A stretch of DNA of 9,276 nucleotides from Pseudomonadota bacterium (GCA_023412175.1 JAEYOB010000510.1:1-9276); one strand, 5' to 3'. Shown: positions 1 to 7,292, numbered from the stretch's first letter. Made by a program: numbers and translations. Notes: a model not told the origin generated them from the letters alone.

Positions 1-2
1 GC

Positions 3-68
3 CCCGGCCTCGGCGACGTGCCGGCCGGCGGTGACGACATCCAGCCGTCGGTCCCGACGGAGCGTTAG
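3..68 (+). CDS. Possible C-terminal tail of a plus-strand gene (partial)
   Basis: Reading from base 3, 21 sense codons run to a TAG at 66-68 and give a tail ending in ...DDIQPSVPTER. Its start lies outside the window. It would converge on the TRIC-like gene, whose stop is at 79-81. The composition (Asp, Pro and Gly rich, no arginine run) looks more like a real protein end than the other plus-strand frames do, but 21 residues cannot identify a family. A minus-strand reading beginning with an ATG at 40-38 and running off the left edge is a competing possibility. A short dyad, CCGTCGG/CCGACGG (45-51 and 54-60), lies inside this stretch. Confidence 0.27.
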   Translation, partial: PGLGDVPAGGDDIQPSVPTER

Positions 69-78
69 GCCCGAAACC

Positions 79-720
79 TCACGACCAGGGTGCGCGCGGC
101 GCGCTCCAGTTCCGCCAGACGCTGACCAGACGCAGCGTGAAGGCGGCGAGCACGCCCGCCACCGCCACTGGCAGCGGTGGCAGGCCGAAATGCGTGCCGG
201 CGATGACGATGACGGCCGCCAGCAGCGCCGCCACGGCGTAGATCTCCTCGCGCAGCACGCGGGGAACCTCGTTGACCAGAACGTCGCGCAGCACACCGCC
301 GCCTATGGCCGTGATCACCGCCAGGAGCGCCGCCGGCAGCGGCGCCAGACCGTAGGCGAGCGCCTTCTGGCAACCGGCCACCGCGAAGATTCCCAGCCCC
401 GCCGCGTCGAGCACCATGACGGGCCGGCTCACCCGCTCGATCCACCGATGGCCGAAGAACGCCACGATACCGGAGAGCAGCGCCGACCACAGGTAGCGCT
501 CGTCGCGGAAGGTGGCCGGCGGCACCGCCCCGATCATCAGGTCGCGCACCACGCCGCCGGCCAGCGCGCAGGCCATGGCGAGCACCAGCACGCCGAACAC
601 GTCCAGCTTGTGCCGCACCGCCAGGGTGCCGCCGGTCAGCCCGAAGATGAAGATGCCCACGAGGTCCATCCACAGGACCAGGACGGACGGCTCGACCGGA
701 AGCGCGGGAAGTGCTGGCAT
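79..720 (-). CDS. TRIC / UPF0126 (YicG/YadS-type) inner-membrane protein
   Basis: This is a predicted polytopic membrane protein of about 213 residues, the usual size for the bacterial UPF0126 family. That family is now grouped with trimeric intracellular cation (TRIC) channels and is labelled glycine transporter in some domain databases. Two tandem repeat units are visible. The first spans about residues 14-90 and holds the motif GGVVRD (about 55-60). The second spans about 101-175 and holds GGGVLRD (about 140-146). Hydrophobic segments fill most of the protein, consistent with about seven membrane spans. I chose the ATG at 720-718. A longer version from a TTG at 741 would add seven residues but starts within the U-tract of the upstream terminator, and neither start has a convincing ribosome-binding site. 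The gene follows sdhB by 76 bp but is separated from it by a strong terminator, so it is probably not part of the sdh unit. The transported ion or substrate cannot be read from the sequence. Confidence 0.88.
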   Translation of the reverse strand: MPALPALPVEPSVLVLWMDLVGIFIFGLTGGTLAVRHKLDVFGVLVLAMACALAGGVVRDLMIGAVPPATFRDERYLWSALLSGIVAFFGHRWIERVSRPVMVLDAAGLGIFAVAGCQKALAYGLAPLPAALLAVITAIGGGVLRDVLVNEVPRVLREEIYAVAALLAAVIVIAGTHFGLPPLPVAVAGVLAAFTLRLVSVWRNWSAPRAPWS

Positions 721-739
721 GGGACAGGCACCATAACGC

Positions 740-773
740 AAAAAAGGGATGGGGGCCTTGCGGCCCCCATCCC
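740..773 (-). terminator. Intrinsic terminator of the sdhCDAB operon
   Basis: On the minus strand, 23 bp after the sdhB stop codon, there is a perfect 12-bp stem. Its arms are GGGATGGGGGCC (762-773 as read on minus) and GGCCCCCATCCC (746-757), with a 4-nt loop at 758-761. Six U residues follow at once (plus-strand A tract 740-745). This is a canonical rho-independent terminator oriented for leftward transcription. On the plus strand the stem has no following T tract, so it should act in one direction. Confidence 0.9.
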
Positions 774-796
774 CGTAACGGCGGAAGCGGCGCGCC

Positions 797-1573
797 TCAG
801 CGGCGGACCACCATGAGCTTCTTGATCTCGGCGATGGCCTTGGCGGGGTTCAGACCCTTCGGGCACGCCTTGGTGCAGTTCATGATGGTGTGGCAGCGGT
901 ACAGGCGGAACGGATCCTCGAGATTGTCCAGGCGCTCGCCGGTCATCTCGTCGCGCGAATCGGCGATCCAGCGGTAGGCCTGGAGCAGGATCGACGGACC
1001 GAGGTAGCGGTCGCCGTTCCACCAGTAGCTGGGGCACGAGGTCGAGCAGCAGAAGCACAGGATGCACTCGTAGAGGCCGTCCAGCTTGGCGCGGTCCTCC
1101 GGCGACTGCAGGCGCTCGCGGCTCGGAGCCGGGGACTGCGTCTGCAGCCACGGCTTGATCGAGGCGAACTGGGCGTAGACGTGCTTCAGGTCGGGGACGA
1201 GATCCTTCACCACCGGCATGTGCGGCAGCGGGTAGATCTTGACGTCGCCCTTCACCTCCTCGATGGCCTTCAGGCAGGCCAGGGTGTTGGTGCCGTCGAC
1301 GTTCATCGCGCACGACCCGCAGATGCCCTCGCGGCAGGAGCGCCGGAAGGTCAGCGTCGAGTCGAGCGTGTTCTTGATGTAGATGATCGCGTCCAGCACC
1401 ATCGGGCCGAACTTGTCGAGATCGACCACATAGGTGTCGACCCGCGGGTTCTGCCCGTCGTCCGGGTTCCAGCGGTAGATCTTGAACGTCTTGACCCGCT
1501 TCGCGCCGTTGGCCGCGTTGATCGTCTTGCCGACGCCGACCTTCGAATTGGCGGGAAGGTTGAATTCAGCCAT
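797..1573 (-). CDS. sdhB: Succinate dehydrogenase iron-sulfur subunit SdhB
   Basis: This subunit of respiratory complex II passes electrons from FADH2 in SdhA to quinone through three iron-sulfur centres on the cytoplasmic face of the membrane. The protein is 258 residues, normal for alphaproteobacteria. The N-terminal ferredoxin-like domain has the [2Fe-2S] ligands Cys80, Cys85, Cys88 and Cys100 (CREGICGSC). The C-terminal domain has C170-x2-C173-x2-C176 plus Cys237 for the [4Fe-4S] centre, and Cys180, Cys227 and Cys233 for the [3Fe-4S] centre. The PSYWW stretch supplies the quinone-site tryptophan (Trp185, matching E. coli Trp164 by motif). The ATG at 1573 has a good AAGGAAG ribosome site upstream. 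The gene lies 31 nt after the sdhA stop and is the last cistron before the terminator. Nothing is missing or odd. Confidence 0.98.
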   Translation of the reverse strand: MAEFNLPANSKVGVGKTINAANGAKRVKTFKIYRWNPDDGQNPRVDTYVVDLDKFGPMVLDAIIYIKNTLDSTLTFRRSCREGICGSCAMNVDGTNTLACLKAIEEVKGDVKIYPLPHMPVVKDLVPDLKHVYAQFASIKPWLQTQSPAPSRERLQSPEDRAKLDGLYECILCFCCSTSCPSYWWNGDRYLGPSILLQAYRWIADSRDEMTGERLDNLEDPFRLYRCHTIMNCTKACPKGLNPAKAIAEIKKLMVVRR

Positions 1574-1604
1574 GTGTGTCTTCCTTGCCTTCTGAGTCGG
1601 GGCC

Positions 1605-3392
1605 TTAGTAGACGCGCGCCTTCGGCGGGAACACCTGGACGTCGTTGGTGAGCGTGTACAGGTGCACCGGGCGGTCGCCCAGATCCACTTCGCCCTTCTC
1701 CGTCACCGCCACCGTGGTGTGCTTCATCCAGTTGGTGTCGTCGCGATCCGGATAGTCCTCGCGGGCGTGGGCGCCGCGGCTCTCGGTGCGGTTGCGGGCC
1801 GAGTGCAGGGTGCCGACCGCCTGGAACAGCAGGTTGTCCAGCTCCAGCGCCTCGACGAGGTCCGAGTTCCACACCATCGAGCGGTCGGTGATGCCGATGC
1901 CGCCCTTCTTGGCGAAGGTCTGGTCGATGAGCTGGCAGCCCTCCTCCAGCACCTCGCCGGTGCGGAAGACGGCGCAGTTGTTCTGCATGACCTTCTGCAT
2001 CTCGAGGCGCAGGTCGGCGACGCGGATCTCGCCCTTGGCGTTGCGGGTCTTGTCCAGGCGGTCCAGCGCGAAATCGGCCGAACCGGCCGGCAGGTCCTTG
2101 ACCTTGCCCTTCTCGACGATCTCGGCGGCGCGGATGGCGGCGGCGCGGCCGAACACCACGAGATCGAGCAGCGAGTTGGAGCCCAGGCGGTTGGCGCCGT
2201 GCACCGACACGCAGGCCGCCTCGCCGATGGCCATCAACCCCGGAACGATGGCGTCCGGATTGTCGGCGGTCGGGCGGACCACCTCGCAGTGAACGTTGGT
2301 CGGGATGCCGCCCATGTTGTAGTGCACGGTCGGCAGAACCGGGATCGGCTCCTTGGTGACGTCCACGTTGGCGAAGATCTTCGCCGTCTCGGCGATGCCG
2401 GGCAGGCGCTGGTGGATGATCTCCGGCGGCAGGTGCTCAAGGTGCAGGTGGATGTGGTCCTTGTGCTCACCCACGCCGCGGCCTTCGCGGATCTCGATGG
2501 TCATCGAGCGGGACACCACGTCGCGCGAGGCGAGGTCCTTGGCCGACGGCGCGTAGCGCTCCATGAAGCGCTCGCCGTTGGAGTTGGTGACGTAGCCGCC
2601 CTCACCGCGCACGCCCTCGGTGATGAGGCAGCCGGAGCCGTAGATGCCGGTCGGGTGGAACTGCACGAACTCCAGGTCCTGCATGGGCAGGCCGGCGCGC
2701 ATCACCATGCCGCCGCCGTCGCCGGTGCAGGTGTGCGCCGAGGTGCAGGAGAAGTAGGCGCGGCCGTAGCCACCGGTCGCCAGCACGACGAGCTGCGCGT
2801 TGAAGCGGTGGATGGTGCCGTCGTCCAGGTTCCAGGCGATGACGCCGCGGCAGGTGCCGTCCTGGTCCATGATCAGGTCGAGCGCGAAGTACTCGACGAA
2901 GAACTCGGCCTCGTGCTTGAGGGCCTGCTGGTACAGCGTGTGCAGCATGGCGTGGCCGGTGCGGTCGGCGGCGGCACAGGTGCGGTAGGCCTGCGTCTTG
3001 CCGTACTGCGCGGTCATGCCGCCGAAGGCGCGCTGGTAGATCTTGCCCTCCGGGGTGCGCGAGAACGGCATCCCGTAGTGCTCAAGCTCGATGATGGCCG
3101 GGATGGCCTCGCGGCACATGTATTCGATGGCGTCCTGGTCGCCCAGCCAGTCCGACCCCTTCACGGTGTCGTACATGTGGTAGCGCCAGTCGTCCTCGCC
3201 CATGTTGCCGAGCGCGGCGGAGATGCCGCCCTGCGCCGCCACGGTGTGGCTGCGGGTCGGGAAGACCTTGGTGATGCAGGCCGTCTTCAGGCCCTTCTCG
3301 GCCATGCCGAAGGTGGCGCGCAGGCCGGCGCCGCCGGCGCCCACGACGACGACGTCATAGGCGTGGTCGATGATCTGATAGGCGTTCGCCAT
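1605..3392 (-). CDS. sdhA: Succinate dehydrogenase flavoprotein subunit SdhA
   Basis: This is the catalytic subunit of complex II. It oxidises succinate to fumarate on the cytoplasmic side, linking the TCA cycle to the quinone pool. The protein is 595 residues, the typical length. The N-terminal Rossmann motif GAGGAG (Gly18, Gly20, Gly23) binds FAD. His49 in SHTVAAQGG is the covalent FAD attachment histidine. Substrate-site residues match the family: His246 in FHPTG, Arg290 in SRDVVSR, His357 in HYNMGG, and Arg402 in HGANRLG. The flavin-binding domain covers about residues 13-410 (with the capping domain inserted at roughly 250-360), and the helical C-terminal domain about 465-595. The start at 3392 is 6 nt after the sdhD stop, so the two are probably translationally coupled. 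A GGAG-like site lies in the end of sdhD. The gene is complete, with a TAA stop at 1607-1605. Confidence 0.99.
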   Translation of the reverse strand: MANAYQIIDHAYDVVVVGAGGAGLRATFGMAEKGLKTACITKVFPTRSHTVAAQGGISAALGNMGEDDWRYHMYDTVKGSDWLGDQDAIEYMCREAIPAIIELEHYGMPFSRTPEGKIYQRAFGGMTAQYGKTQAYRTCAAADRTGHAMLHTLYQQALKHEAEFFVEYFALDLIMDQDGTCRGVIAWNLDDGTIHRFNAQLVVLATGGYGRAYFSCTSAHTCTGDGGGMVMRAGLPMQDLEFVQFHPTGIYGSGCLITEGVRGEGGYVTNSNGERFMERYAPSAKDLASRDVVSRSMTIEIREGRGVGEHKDHIHLHLEHLPPEIIHQRLPGIAETAKIFANVDVTKEPIPVLPTVHYNMGGIPTNVHCEVVRPTADNPDAIVPGLMAIGEAACVSVHGANRLGSNSLLDLVVFGRAAAIRAAEIVEKGKVKDLPAGSADFALDRLDKTRNAKGEIRVADLRLEMQKVMQNNCAVFRTGEVLEEGCQLIDQTFAKKGGIGITDRSMVWNSDLVEALELDNLLFQAVGTLHSARNRTESRGAHAREDYPDRDDTNWMKHTTVAVTEKGEVDLGDRPVHLYTLTNDVQVFPPKARVY

Positions 3393-3398
3393 GGCGCG

Positions 3399-3800
3399 TC
3401 AGGCTCCGAACGAAATCTTGAGGACGGCGAAGATGCAGGCCGCGGCCAGCCCGTAGCACAGGAACTTCGCGGCGATGACGGCGGCGAGCTTCTGCCACTC
3501 GACGTGGACATAGTCCTCGATCACCACCTGCAGGCCGGCCTGGGCGTGGTGGAAGGTGACCGCCGCGGTCAGGACCAGCATGATCGCCGAGAACGGCGAG
3601 CCCTTCAGCCAGGCGGTGAACTCCGCGTGGTCGGCGCCGAGGTGCGAGATCACCGCGATGACGAACCAGATCGTCAGCGGGACGAGCGCGATGGCGGTCA
3701 CGCGCTGGTGCCACCAGTGCTCGGTGCCGGACTTGGAGGATCCCAGGCCGCGGGCTTCGGACAGCGGCGAACGGAGGTTCTTGGCGGGTTGCGTCGTCAT
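3399..3800 (-). CDS. sdhD: Succinate dehydrogenase membrane anchor SdhD
   Basis: This is the small membrane-anchor subunit of complex II, 133 residues with three predicted membrane helices (about 33-53, 69-92 and 105-127). His85, in the segment HHAQAGLQVVIEDYVH, is in the position of the axial haem b ligand, as judged by the H-x3-G spacing. Asp96-Tyr97 match the conserved DY pair near the quinone site. The N-terminal segment SGTEHWWHQRVTAI is typical of alphaproteobacterial SdhD. The ATG at 3800 has a GAGGAAATAGG-type ribosome site that overlaps the end of sdhC (stop at 3815-3813). This gives a 12-nt gap and suggests coupled translation. With SdhC it anchors SdhAB and forms the ubiquinone site. 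Confidence 0.95.
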   Translation of the reverse strand: MTTQPAKNLRSPLSEARGLGSSKSGTEHWWHQRVTAIALVPLTIWFVIAVISHLGADHAEFTAWLKGSPFSAIMLVLTAAVTFHHAQAGLQVVIEDYVHVEWQKLAAVIAAKFLCYGLAAACIFAVLKISFGA

Positions 3801-3812
3801 GGTCCTATTTCC

Positions 3813-4202
3813 TCACCACGCCACCAGGCCGATGATCCAGGCGAGAACCGTCAGGCCGAGCGAGGCGCCGGCGACGATGTACGCGCCGCGTTCGGCGTTC
3901 TGCAGCTCGAAGCCGTAGCCGGCGTCCCACACCAGATGGCGGATGCCGGCGGCGAGGTGGTAGAACAGCGCCCAGGTCCAGCCGAACAGCAGCAGCAGCC
4001 CGAGGCCCGACCCGATGAACTTCTGCACCCGGGCGAAGGCATCCGGCCCGGCGGCGGCGGCCACCAGCCACCAGGTGAGAAGAAGCGTGCCCAAGACCAG
4101 ACCCACGCCCGTGATGCGGTGCGTGATCGACGCCGCCATGGTCCACTGGAATCGATAGACTTGGAGATGCGGAGAAAGCGGCCGACTGCTGCCGTTTGCC
4201 AT
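3813..4202 (-). CDS. sdhC: Succinate dehydrogenase cytochrome b556 subunit SdhC
   Basis: This is the first cistron of the sdh operon and encodes the larger membrane anchor. It has 129 residues and three predicted membrane helices (about 29-49, 62-84 and 108-127). The early motif RPLSPHLQVYR and the segment SITHRITG are diagnostic. Ser25 and Arg29 correspond by motif to quinone-site residues of E. coli SdhC. His82 in HLAAGIRHLVWD is in the haem b axial-ligand position. The ATG at 4202 has AGAGGA upstream at good spacing. It is preceded by a leader of about 95 nt if the promoter proposed at 4304-4332 is right. The protein is complete and of normal length. Confidence 0.96.
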   Translation of the reverse strand: MANGSSRPLSPHLQVYRFQWTMAASITHRITGVGLVLGTLLLTWWLVAAAAGPDAFARVQKFIGSGLGLLLLFGWTWALFYHLAAGIRHLVWDAGYGFELQNAERGAYIVAGASLGLTVLAWIIGLVAW

Positions 4203-4303
4203 TGGGTCGTCCTCTGATCGGCTGCCGGGCGCGGCGGAAAGAAGCTTGCCGCACGGCGGGTGAAGCGAGACGGAAAGGAACGGGGCGTCCTGATTGGCGC
4301 ATT

Positions 4304-4332
4304 GAATTACCGCTCCCGGATCCCTGAGTCAA
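4304..4332 (-). promoter_or_regulatory. Candidate sigma-70-type promoter of sdhCDAB
   Basis: On the minus strand TTGACT (4332-4327) is a near-consensus -35 box. It is followed after 17 nt by TAATTC (4309-4304), a weak -10 box. Initiation would fall near 4297, about 95 nt before the sdhC start. The -35 match and spacing are good and the -10 match is poor, so this is a candidate only. It is the only TTGAC on this strand in the gap with suitable spacing. Confidence 0.42.
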
Positions 4333-4402
4333 CGACGGGGGCTTGACCATGACGTTTTTGAGGCTACGCGCTGAAAATCGTGGGATTTCAGGCACTAACG
4401 TC

Positions 4403-4417
4403 GATGGTAATACCATC
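4403..4417. promoter_or_regulatory. Perfect 15-bp palindrome, possible operator
   Basis: GATGGTA-A-TACCATC has seven-base perfect arms around a single base. The core GGTA-N-TACC resembles the general GT...AC dyads bound by GntR-family regulators, but this is a resemblance only. It lies about 70 bp upstream of the proposed sdh -35 box, a distance that would suit an activator or upstream operator. It is AT-richer than its surroundings. Confidence 0.4.
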
Positions 4418-4503
4418 ATTGCCGAACCGGGACGGCGGCGTGACTTGCCGGTCCGCAACGGCAGGCGGTCCGCGCTTGAAACGCTTACTTGCCGGAAAGT
4501 CGG

Positions 4504-4554
4504 AAAAACGCCCTGCCCGTCCCGGCCGTCAAGTCTGCGGGCCCGGCCAGGGCG
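4504..4554 (-). terminator. Probable intrinsic terminator overlapping the end of the AlgJ-like gene
   Basis: On the minus strand the last codons of the gene (4554-4548) form one arm, CGCCCTG. It pairs with CAGGGCG (4515-4509), and further interrupted pairing inside includes CGGG (4538-4541) with CCCG (4521-4524). Five U residues follow directly (plus-strand A tract 4504-4508). The stop codon at 4531-4529 sits in the loop region. The stem is imperfect (two mismatches and one bulge), so I hold it less firmly than the sdh terminator. Confidence 0.5.
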
Positions 4555-5671
4555 GTCCGCTGAAGAAGAACTCGAAGTAGCGCTCGACACGCAACTCGAT
4601 CACCACATCCGGCTTTTCCCTCTCTACCAGGGCCGGGTCGAACGGCGTGCGGGAAAAGGTGACGTGCCGGAAATGCTGGGCAAGGAACGGCGCCATGTAG
4701 ATCATGAAGGAATCGTGGAAGACCACCGCCTTCGGCAGACGCTCGTCGGCCACCGTCGTCACGTACGGCTGCATCGGATCCGTCCGGACACACCCCAGCC
4801 GCGCCGGACCGTAGATGCGCGCCCCGGTCGCGGCGCAATGGGCCGGAAACGGTTCGCGCGCCCGCAGCACCGGCGCCTCCTCGCTGAACGCGATGCCGGC
4901 CATGGCGGACATGTCGCCCTGGCTCGGCGCCCGCGTTTCCTCGAGCTGGGCGGGATCGATCGGCGTTATGCCCGGAAACATCCGGCCCAGGTGCCCGGCG
5001 ACCTCACGGTAAGCCAGGTAGCCGCCCACCCAGGACCAGTGGGTATCCGTCTTCTGGAAGACCTGTCGGCTTTCCTTCGCCGCCGCCATGACCGGGCGGA
5101 GGTCGTTCAGCAGTCCGGGCTCGAACCCCGCGAACACCTGATCCAGCCGCGTCGGGCCGCGCCGCCTGGCCAGTATCTCCCCGGGCAGGAAATCGCTGTA
5201 CGTGGTCTGCTTGTTGGGCGCGACGAACGCGACGTAGCGGATGGAGCGGCGCGCCAGCTCCTCGTGCCGGGTCTTCAGGATGTCCTGCAGCCAGGCGATG
5301 TCGGCCGGCCTGTAGCGGATCTCGCCGAAAAAGTCGTCGAACCCCGGACCGTCACTGACCTTCTCCGACCGGTAGAAGAGCCAGCCGTCCCTGCCGGCGA
5401 CAATGGACGAGGGCGTTATCCCGAACACCGCGTAGCGGACTTGGTTATAGACGCTGCGAAGCACCGCGCGCCCTGGGAACCCGTCCTCGAACCGGCGGTC
5501 GATCTCGCGGAATCCCTGGAAGCGCGGCCCGCCCGCACCCGGAGACGCCTCGCCCATCAGCAGCGCCGGGATGCGCTGCGGTTTCCACAGCAGAGGCGCC
5601 CACAGGACCGCCAGGAAGGACAGGACGGTCAGGGCGGCGAAGCCCCGCGTCATGGTGGCTCGGGTCATCAT
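4529..5671 (-). CDS. AlgJ/AlgX-like SGNH-type O-acetyltransferase partner
   Basis: This is a predicted membrane-anchored periplasmic protein of the AlgJ/AlgX (DHHW) family. Members transfer acetyl groups delivered by an MBOAT partner onto an exported polymer. It has 380 residues from the ATG at 5671. Residues about 11-29 form an N-terminal membrane anchor. GRDGWLFY (about 93-100) is a family hallmark. TDTHW (about 208-212) carries the catalytic Asp209 and His211 (DxH). HDSFM (about 319-323) puts the nucleophile at Ser321, with His in the place of the usual Gly of GDS, a variation seen in the family. I chose the ATG 5 nt after the AlgI-like stop; ATGs at 5668 and 5653 are alternatives and no site has a strong ribosome motif. 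The open frame extends further upstream into the partner gene, but that part is a shadow. With the MBOAT gene it forms a two-gene operon. The substrate is unknown. Confidence 0.85.
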   Translation of the reverse strand: MMTRATMTRGFAALTVLSFLAVLWAPLLWKPQRIPALLMGEASPGAGGPRFQGFREIDRRFEDGFPGRAVLRSVYNQVRYAVFGITPSSIVAGRDGWLFYRSEKVSDGPGFDDFFGEIRYRPADIAWLQDILKTRHEELARRSIRYVAFVAPNKQTTYSDFLPGEILARRRGPTRLDQVFAGFEPGLLNDLRPVMAAAKESRQVFQKTDTHWSWVGGYLAYREVAGHLGRMFPGITPIDPAQLEETRAPSQGDMSAMAGIAFSEEAPVLRAREPFPAHCAATGARIYGPARLGCVRTDPMQPYVTTVADERLPKAVVFHDSFMIYMAPFLAQHFRHVTFSRTPFDPALVEREKPDVVIELRVERYFEFFFSGPPWPGPQT

Positions 5672-5676
5672 CGTCG

Positions 5677-7110
5677 TCAGAACCGGAAGTAGATGAACGG
5701 GTTGAAGCTGTTGGCCGTGAGTGCGACGGTGCTGAAATACATCAGGGCGCCGAGCCCGGTCAGGCGCGTGGCCTGCCAGGCGAAGCCGAGCCAGACCCGC
5801 CGGGCAACGGCCCCCTCCACCCACTGGTAGGCGATCAGCGGGAGCTTGAGCGCGGCCAGCACGGCGCAGACGATGACGAACTGGATCTCGGGGTTGGTCG
5901 CGTCCACCGGCCAGGGCGAGCCGGCGGGCGCCACGCCGAATCCGGCCATGGCGCGCAGGAAATCGCCCGCATGGCCCAGCGTGTCGGCGCGGAAGAACAC
6001 CCAGCCGACCAGCACGACCACCATGGCGTAGGCGTGCTGCAACGGCCGCGGCACGGCGCCGACCAGCCGGCCGAGCCCCACGCGCTCAGCCACCAGGAAC
6101 AGGCCGTGCCACAGGCCCCAGACGATGAACGTCCAGCTCGCGCCATGCCAGAAGCCACACAGCAGAAACACCAGGAACAGGTTGAAGGCGGTGCGCCAGG
6201 GGCCATGCCGGTCCCCGCCGAGCGGGATGTAGAGGTAGTCGCGGAACCACGTCGACAGCGAAATGTGCCAGCGCCGCCAGAAGTCGCGCACGGACACCGC
6301 CGAATAGGGGAAGTTGAAGTTTTCCAGGAAGTGGAAGCCGAGGATCCGCCCGATGCCGATCGCCATGTCGGAATAGGCGGAGAAGTCGAAGTAGATCTGC
6401 AGCGCGTAGCACAGCGCCCCGTACCAGGCGAGGCCCGGTGTCAGCTCCGAGGCGGGCAGGCTGAAGATGAGATCGGCCGGCGCGGCGACCACGTTGGCGA
6501 TGAGCACCTTCTTGCCCAGCCCGATCACGAAGCGGCCCACGCCCGAGGCGACGTCCTCCACCGAGGTCCGCCGGGCGCTCACTTCGCCGGCCACGTCCCG
6601 GTAGCGGATGATCGGCCCGGCGATGAGCTGCGGGAAGAGCGCCTTGTACATGCCGTAGTCGATGAAGTTGCGCTGGGCCTTCACGTCGCCGCGCGCGATG
6701 TCCACCACGTACGAGATGGCCTGGAACGTGAAGAACGAGATGCCGATGGGCAGGTGGATATGGTCCAGGGACATCGGCCCCAGGGCCGTCGCGCCCAGCA
6801 CGCCGTTCAGGTTGTCGACGAAGAAGTTGGTGTATTTGAAGTACAGGAGGCCGGCGAGGTTGATGCCGACCATGCCGTACAGCAGGGTCATGCGCGACGA
6901 TGGCGGCGCCTTCTCCAGGATGAGGCCGGCAACCCAGTTGAAGACGATGGACGCGACCATCACGAACGCGTACCAGCCCTCGCCCCACGCATAGAACAGC
7001 AGGCTGGCGCTCAACAGGAAGGCGTTCCGCCAGGACCGCGGCAGAATGAAGTAAAGACTCAGCACGACCGGCAAATAAAAATAAATAAATTGGAGCGAGC
7101 TGAAGACCAT
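5677..7110 (-). CDS. AlgI-like MBOAT O-acyltransferase
   Basis: This is a polytopic inner-membrane acyltransferase of the MBOAT family (AlgI/DltB/PatA type). Such proteins pass acyl groups, commonly acetyl, from the cytoplasm to an extracytoplasmic partner for transfer onto a polysaccharide. The protein is 477 residues, close to Pseudomonas AlgI. It starts MVFSSLQF and ends NPFIYFRF, both typical of the family. Hallmarks are PIGISFFTFQ (about 121-130), QIYFDFSAYSDMA (about 238-250), RRWHISLSTWFRDYLYIPLGG (about 279-299, with conserved His282) and CGFWHGASW (about 318-326), where His322 is in the position of the catalytic histidine. The ATG at 7110 has only a weak ribosome site. Codons 7-13 are strikingly AT-ending compared with the rest of the gene. 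The AlgJ-like partner follows after 5 nt. Nearby alginate or cellulose genes are absent, so calling it algI by pathway is not justified. Confidence 0.93.
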   Translation of the reverse strand: MVFSSLQFIYFYLPVVLSLYFILPRSWRNAFLLSASLLFYAWGEGWYAFVMVASIVFNWVAGLILEKAPPSSRMTLLYGMVGINLAGLLYFKYTNFFVDNLNGVLGATALGPMSLDHIHLPIGISFFTFQAISYVVDIARGDVKAQRNFIDYGMYKALFPQLIAGPIIRYRDVAGEVSARRTSVEDVASGVGRFVIGLGKKVLIANVVAAPADLIFSLPASELTPGLAWYGALCYALQIYFDFSAYSDMAIGIGRILGFHFLENFNFPYSAVSVRDFWRRWHISLSTWFRDYLYIPLGGDRHGPWRTAFNLFLVFLLCGFWHGASWTFIVWGLWHGLFLVAERVGLGRLVGAVPRPLQHAYAMVVVLVGWVFFRADTLGHAGDFLRAMAGFGVAPAGSPWPVDATNPEIQFVIVCAVLAALKLPLIAYQWVEGAVARRVWLGFAWQATRLTGLGALMYFSTVALTANSFNPFIYFRF

Positions 7111-7292
7111 TCAAACGCATCCCGGAACGTCAACAAGAACAGAATATTGGCAAGCAACACGCCCGCCGAACCGCCAGCCGGAACTGCAATCGGGGAAAGC
7201 CCCCGCGCGGCGCCGAGCGGATGCAGGCCGAACGCCGCCCATCGAAAGTGGTAATTCACGGAAAAGCGCCACGCTGTCCACTCCGGGGCACA

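Larger units (their letters stand above)
4203..4528. other. Intergenic region upstream of sdhC (326 bp)
   Basis: No convincing gene is seen here. From right to left it holds the U-tract end of the terminator after the AlgJ-like gene (4504 onward) and two copies of the 9-mer ACTTGCCGG (4443-4451 and 4487-4495). It also holds three GGTCCGC copies counting one just inside the neighbouring gene, a perfect palindrome at 4403-4417, an imperfect dyad at 4372-4390, the proposed sdh promoter at 4304-4332, and the sdhC leader with its ribosome site. I see no riboswitch-like fold. The start of a plus-strand open frame here is antisense to the AlgJ-like gene and I do not count it. Confidence 0.6.

Noticed and set aside
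1662..4217. Plus-strand open frame of 851 codons across the sdh operon
   Set aside because: It is exactly antisense to sdhA, sdhD and sdhC, all of which have full sets of catalytic and ligand residues. Its product is dominated by His, Arg, Ala, Gly and Val repeats, typical of the complementary frame of GC-rich genes. No ribosome site or family motif supports it.
4443..4495. Repeated 9-mer ACTTGCCGG and GGTCCGC copies as a repeat array
   Set aside because: There are only two and three short copies with uneven spacing in GC-rich DNA, which is compatible with chance. They do not form a CRISPR or iteron array.
4343..5692. Plus-strand open frame of 449 codons antisense to the AlgJ-like gene
   Set aside because: It is Arg/His/Pro-rich with no recognisable domain and covers a gene with clear DxH and HDS motifs. 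It starts in the intergenic region only by chance.
5971..7254. Plus-strand open frame of 427 codons antisense to the MBOAT gene
   Set aside because: It has the same shadow composition (His, Asp, Gln and Arg rich) and lies opposite a gene with conserved MBOAT motifs.
7059..7259. Minus-strand 66-codon frame overlapping the start of the AlgI-like gene in another phase
   Set aside because: It begins at a GTG with no ribosome site, ends inside the AlgI-like gene, and its hydrophobic stretch comes from out-of-frame U-rich sequence. A leader peptide is conceivable but unsupported.
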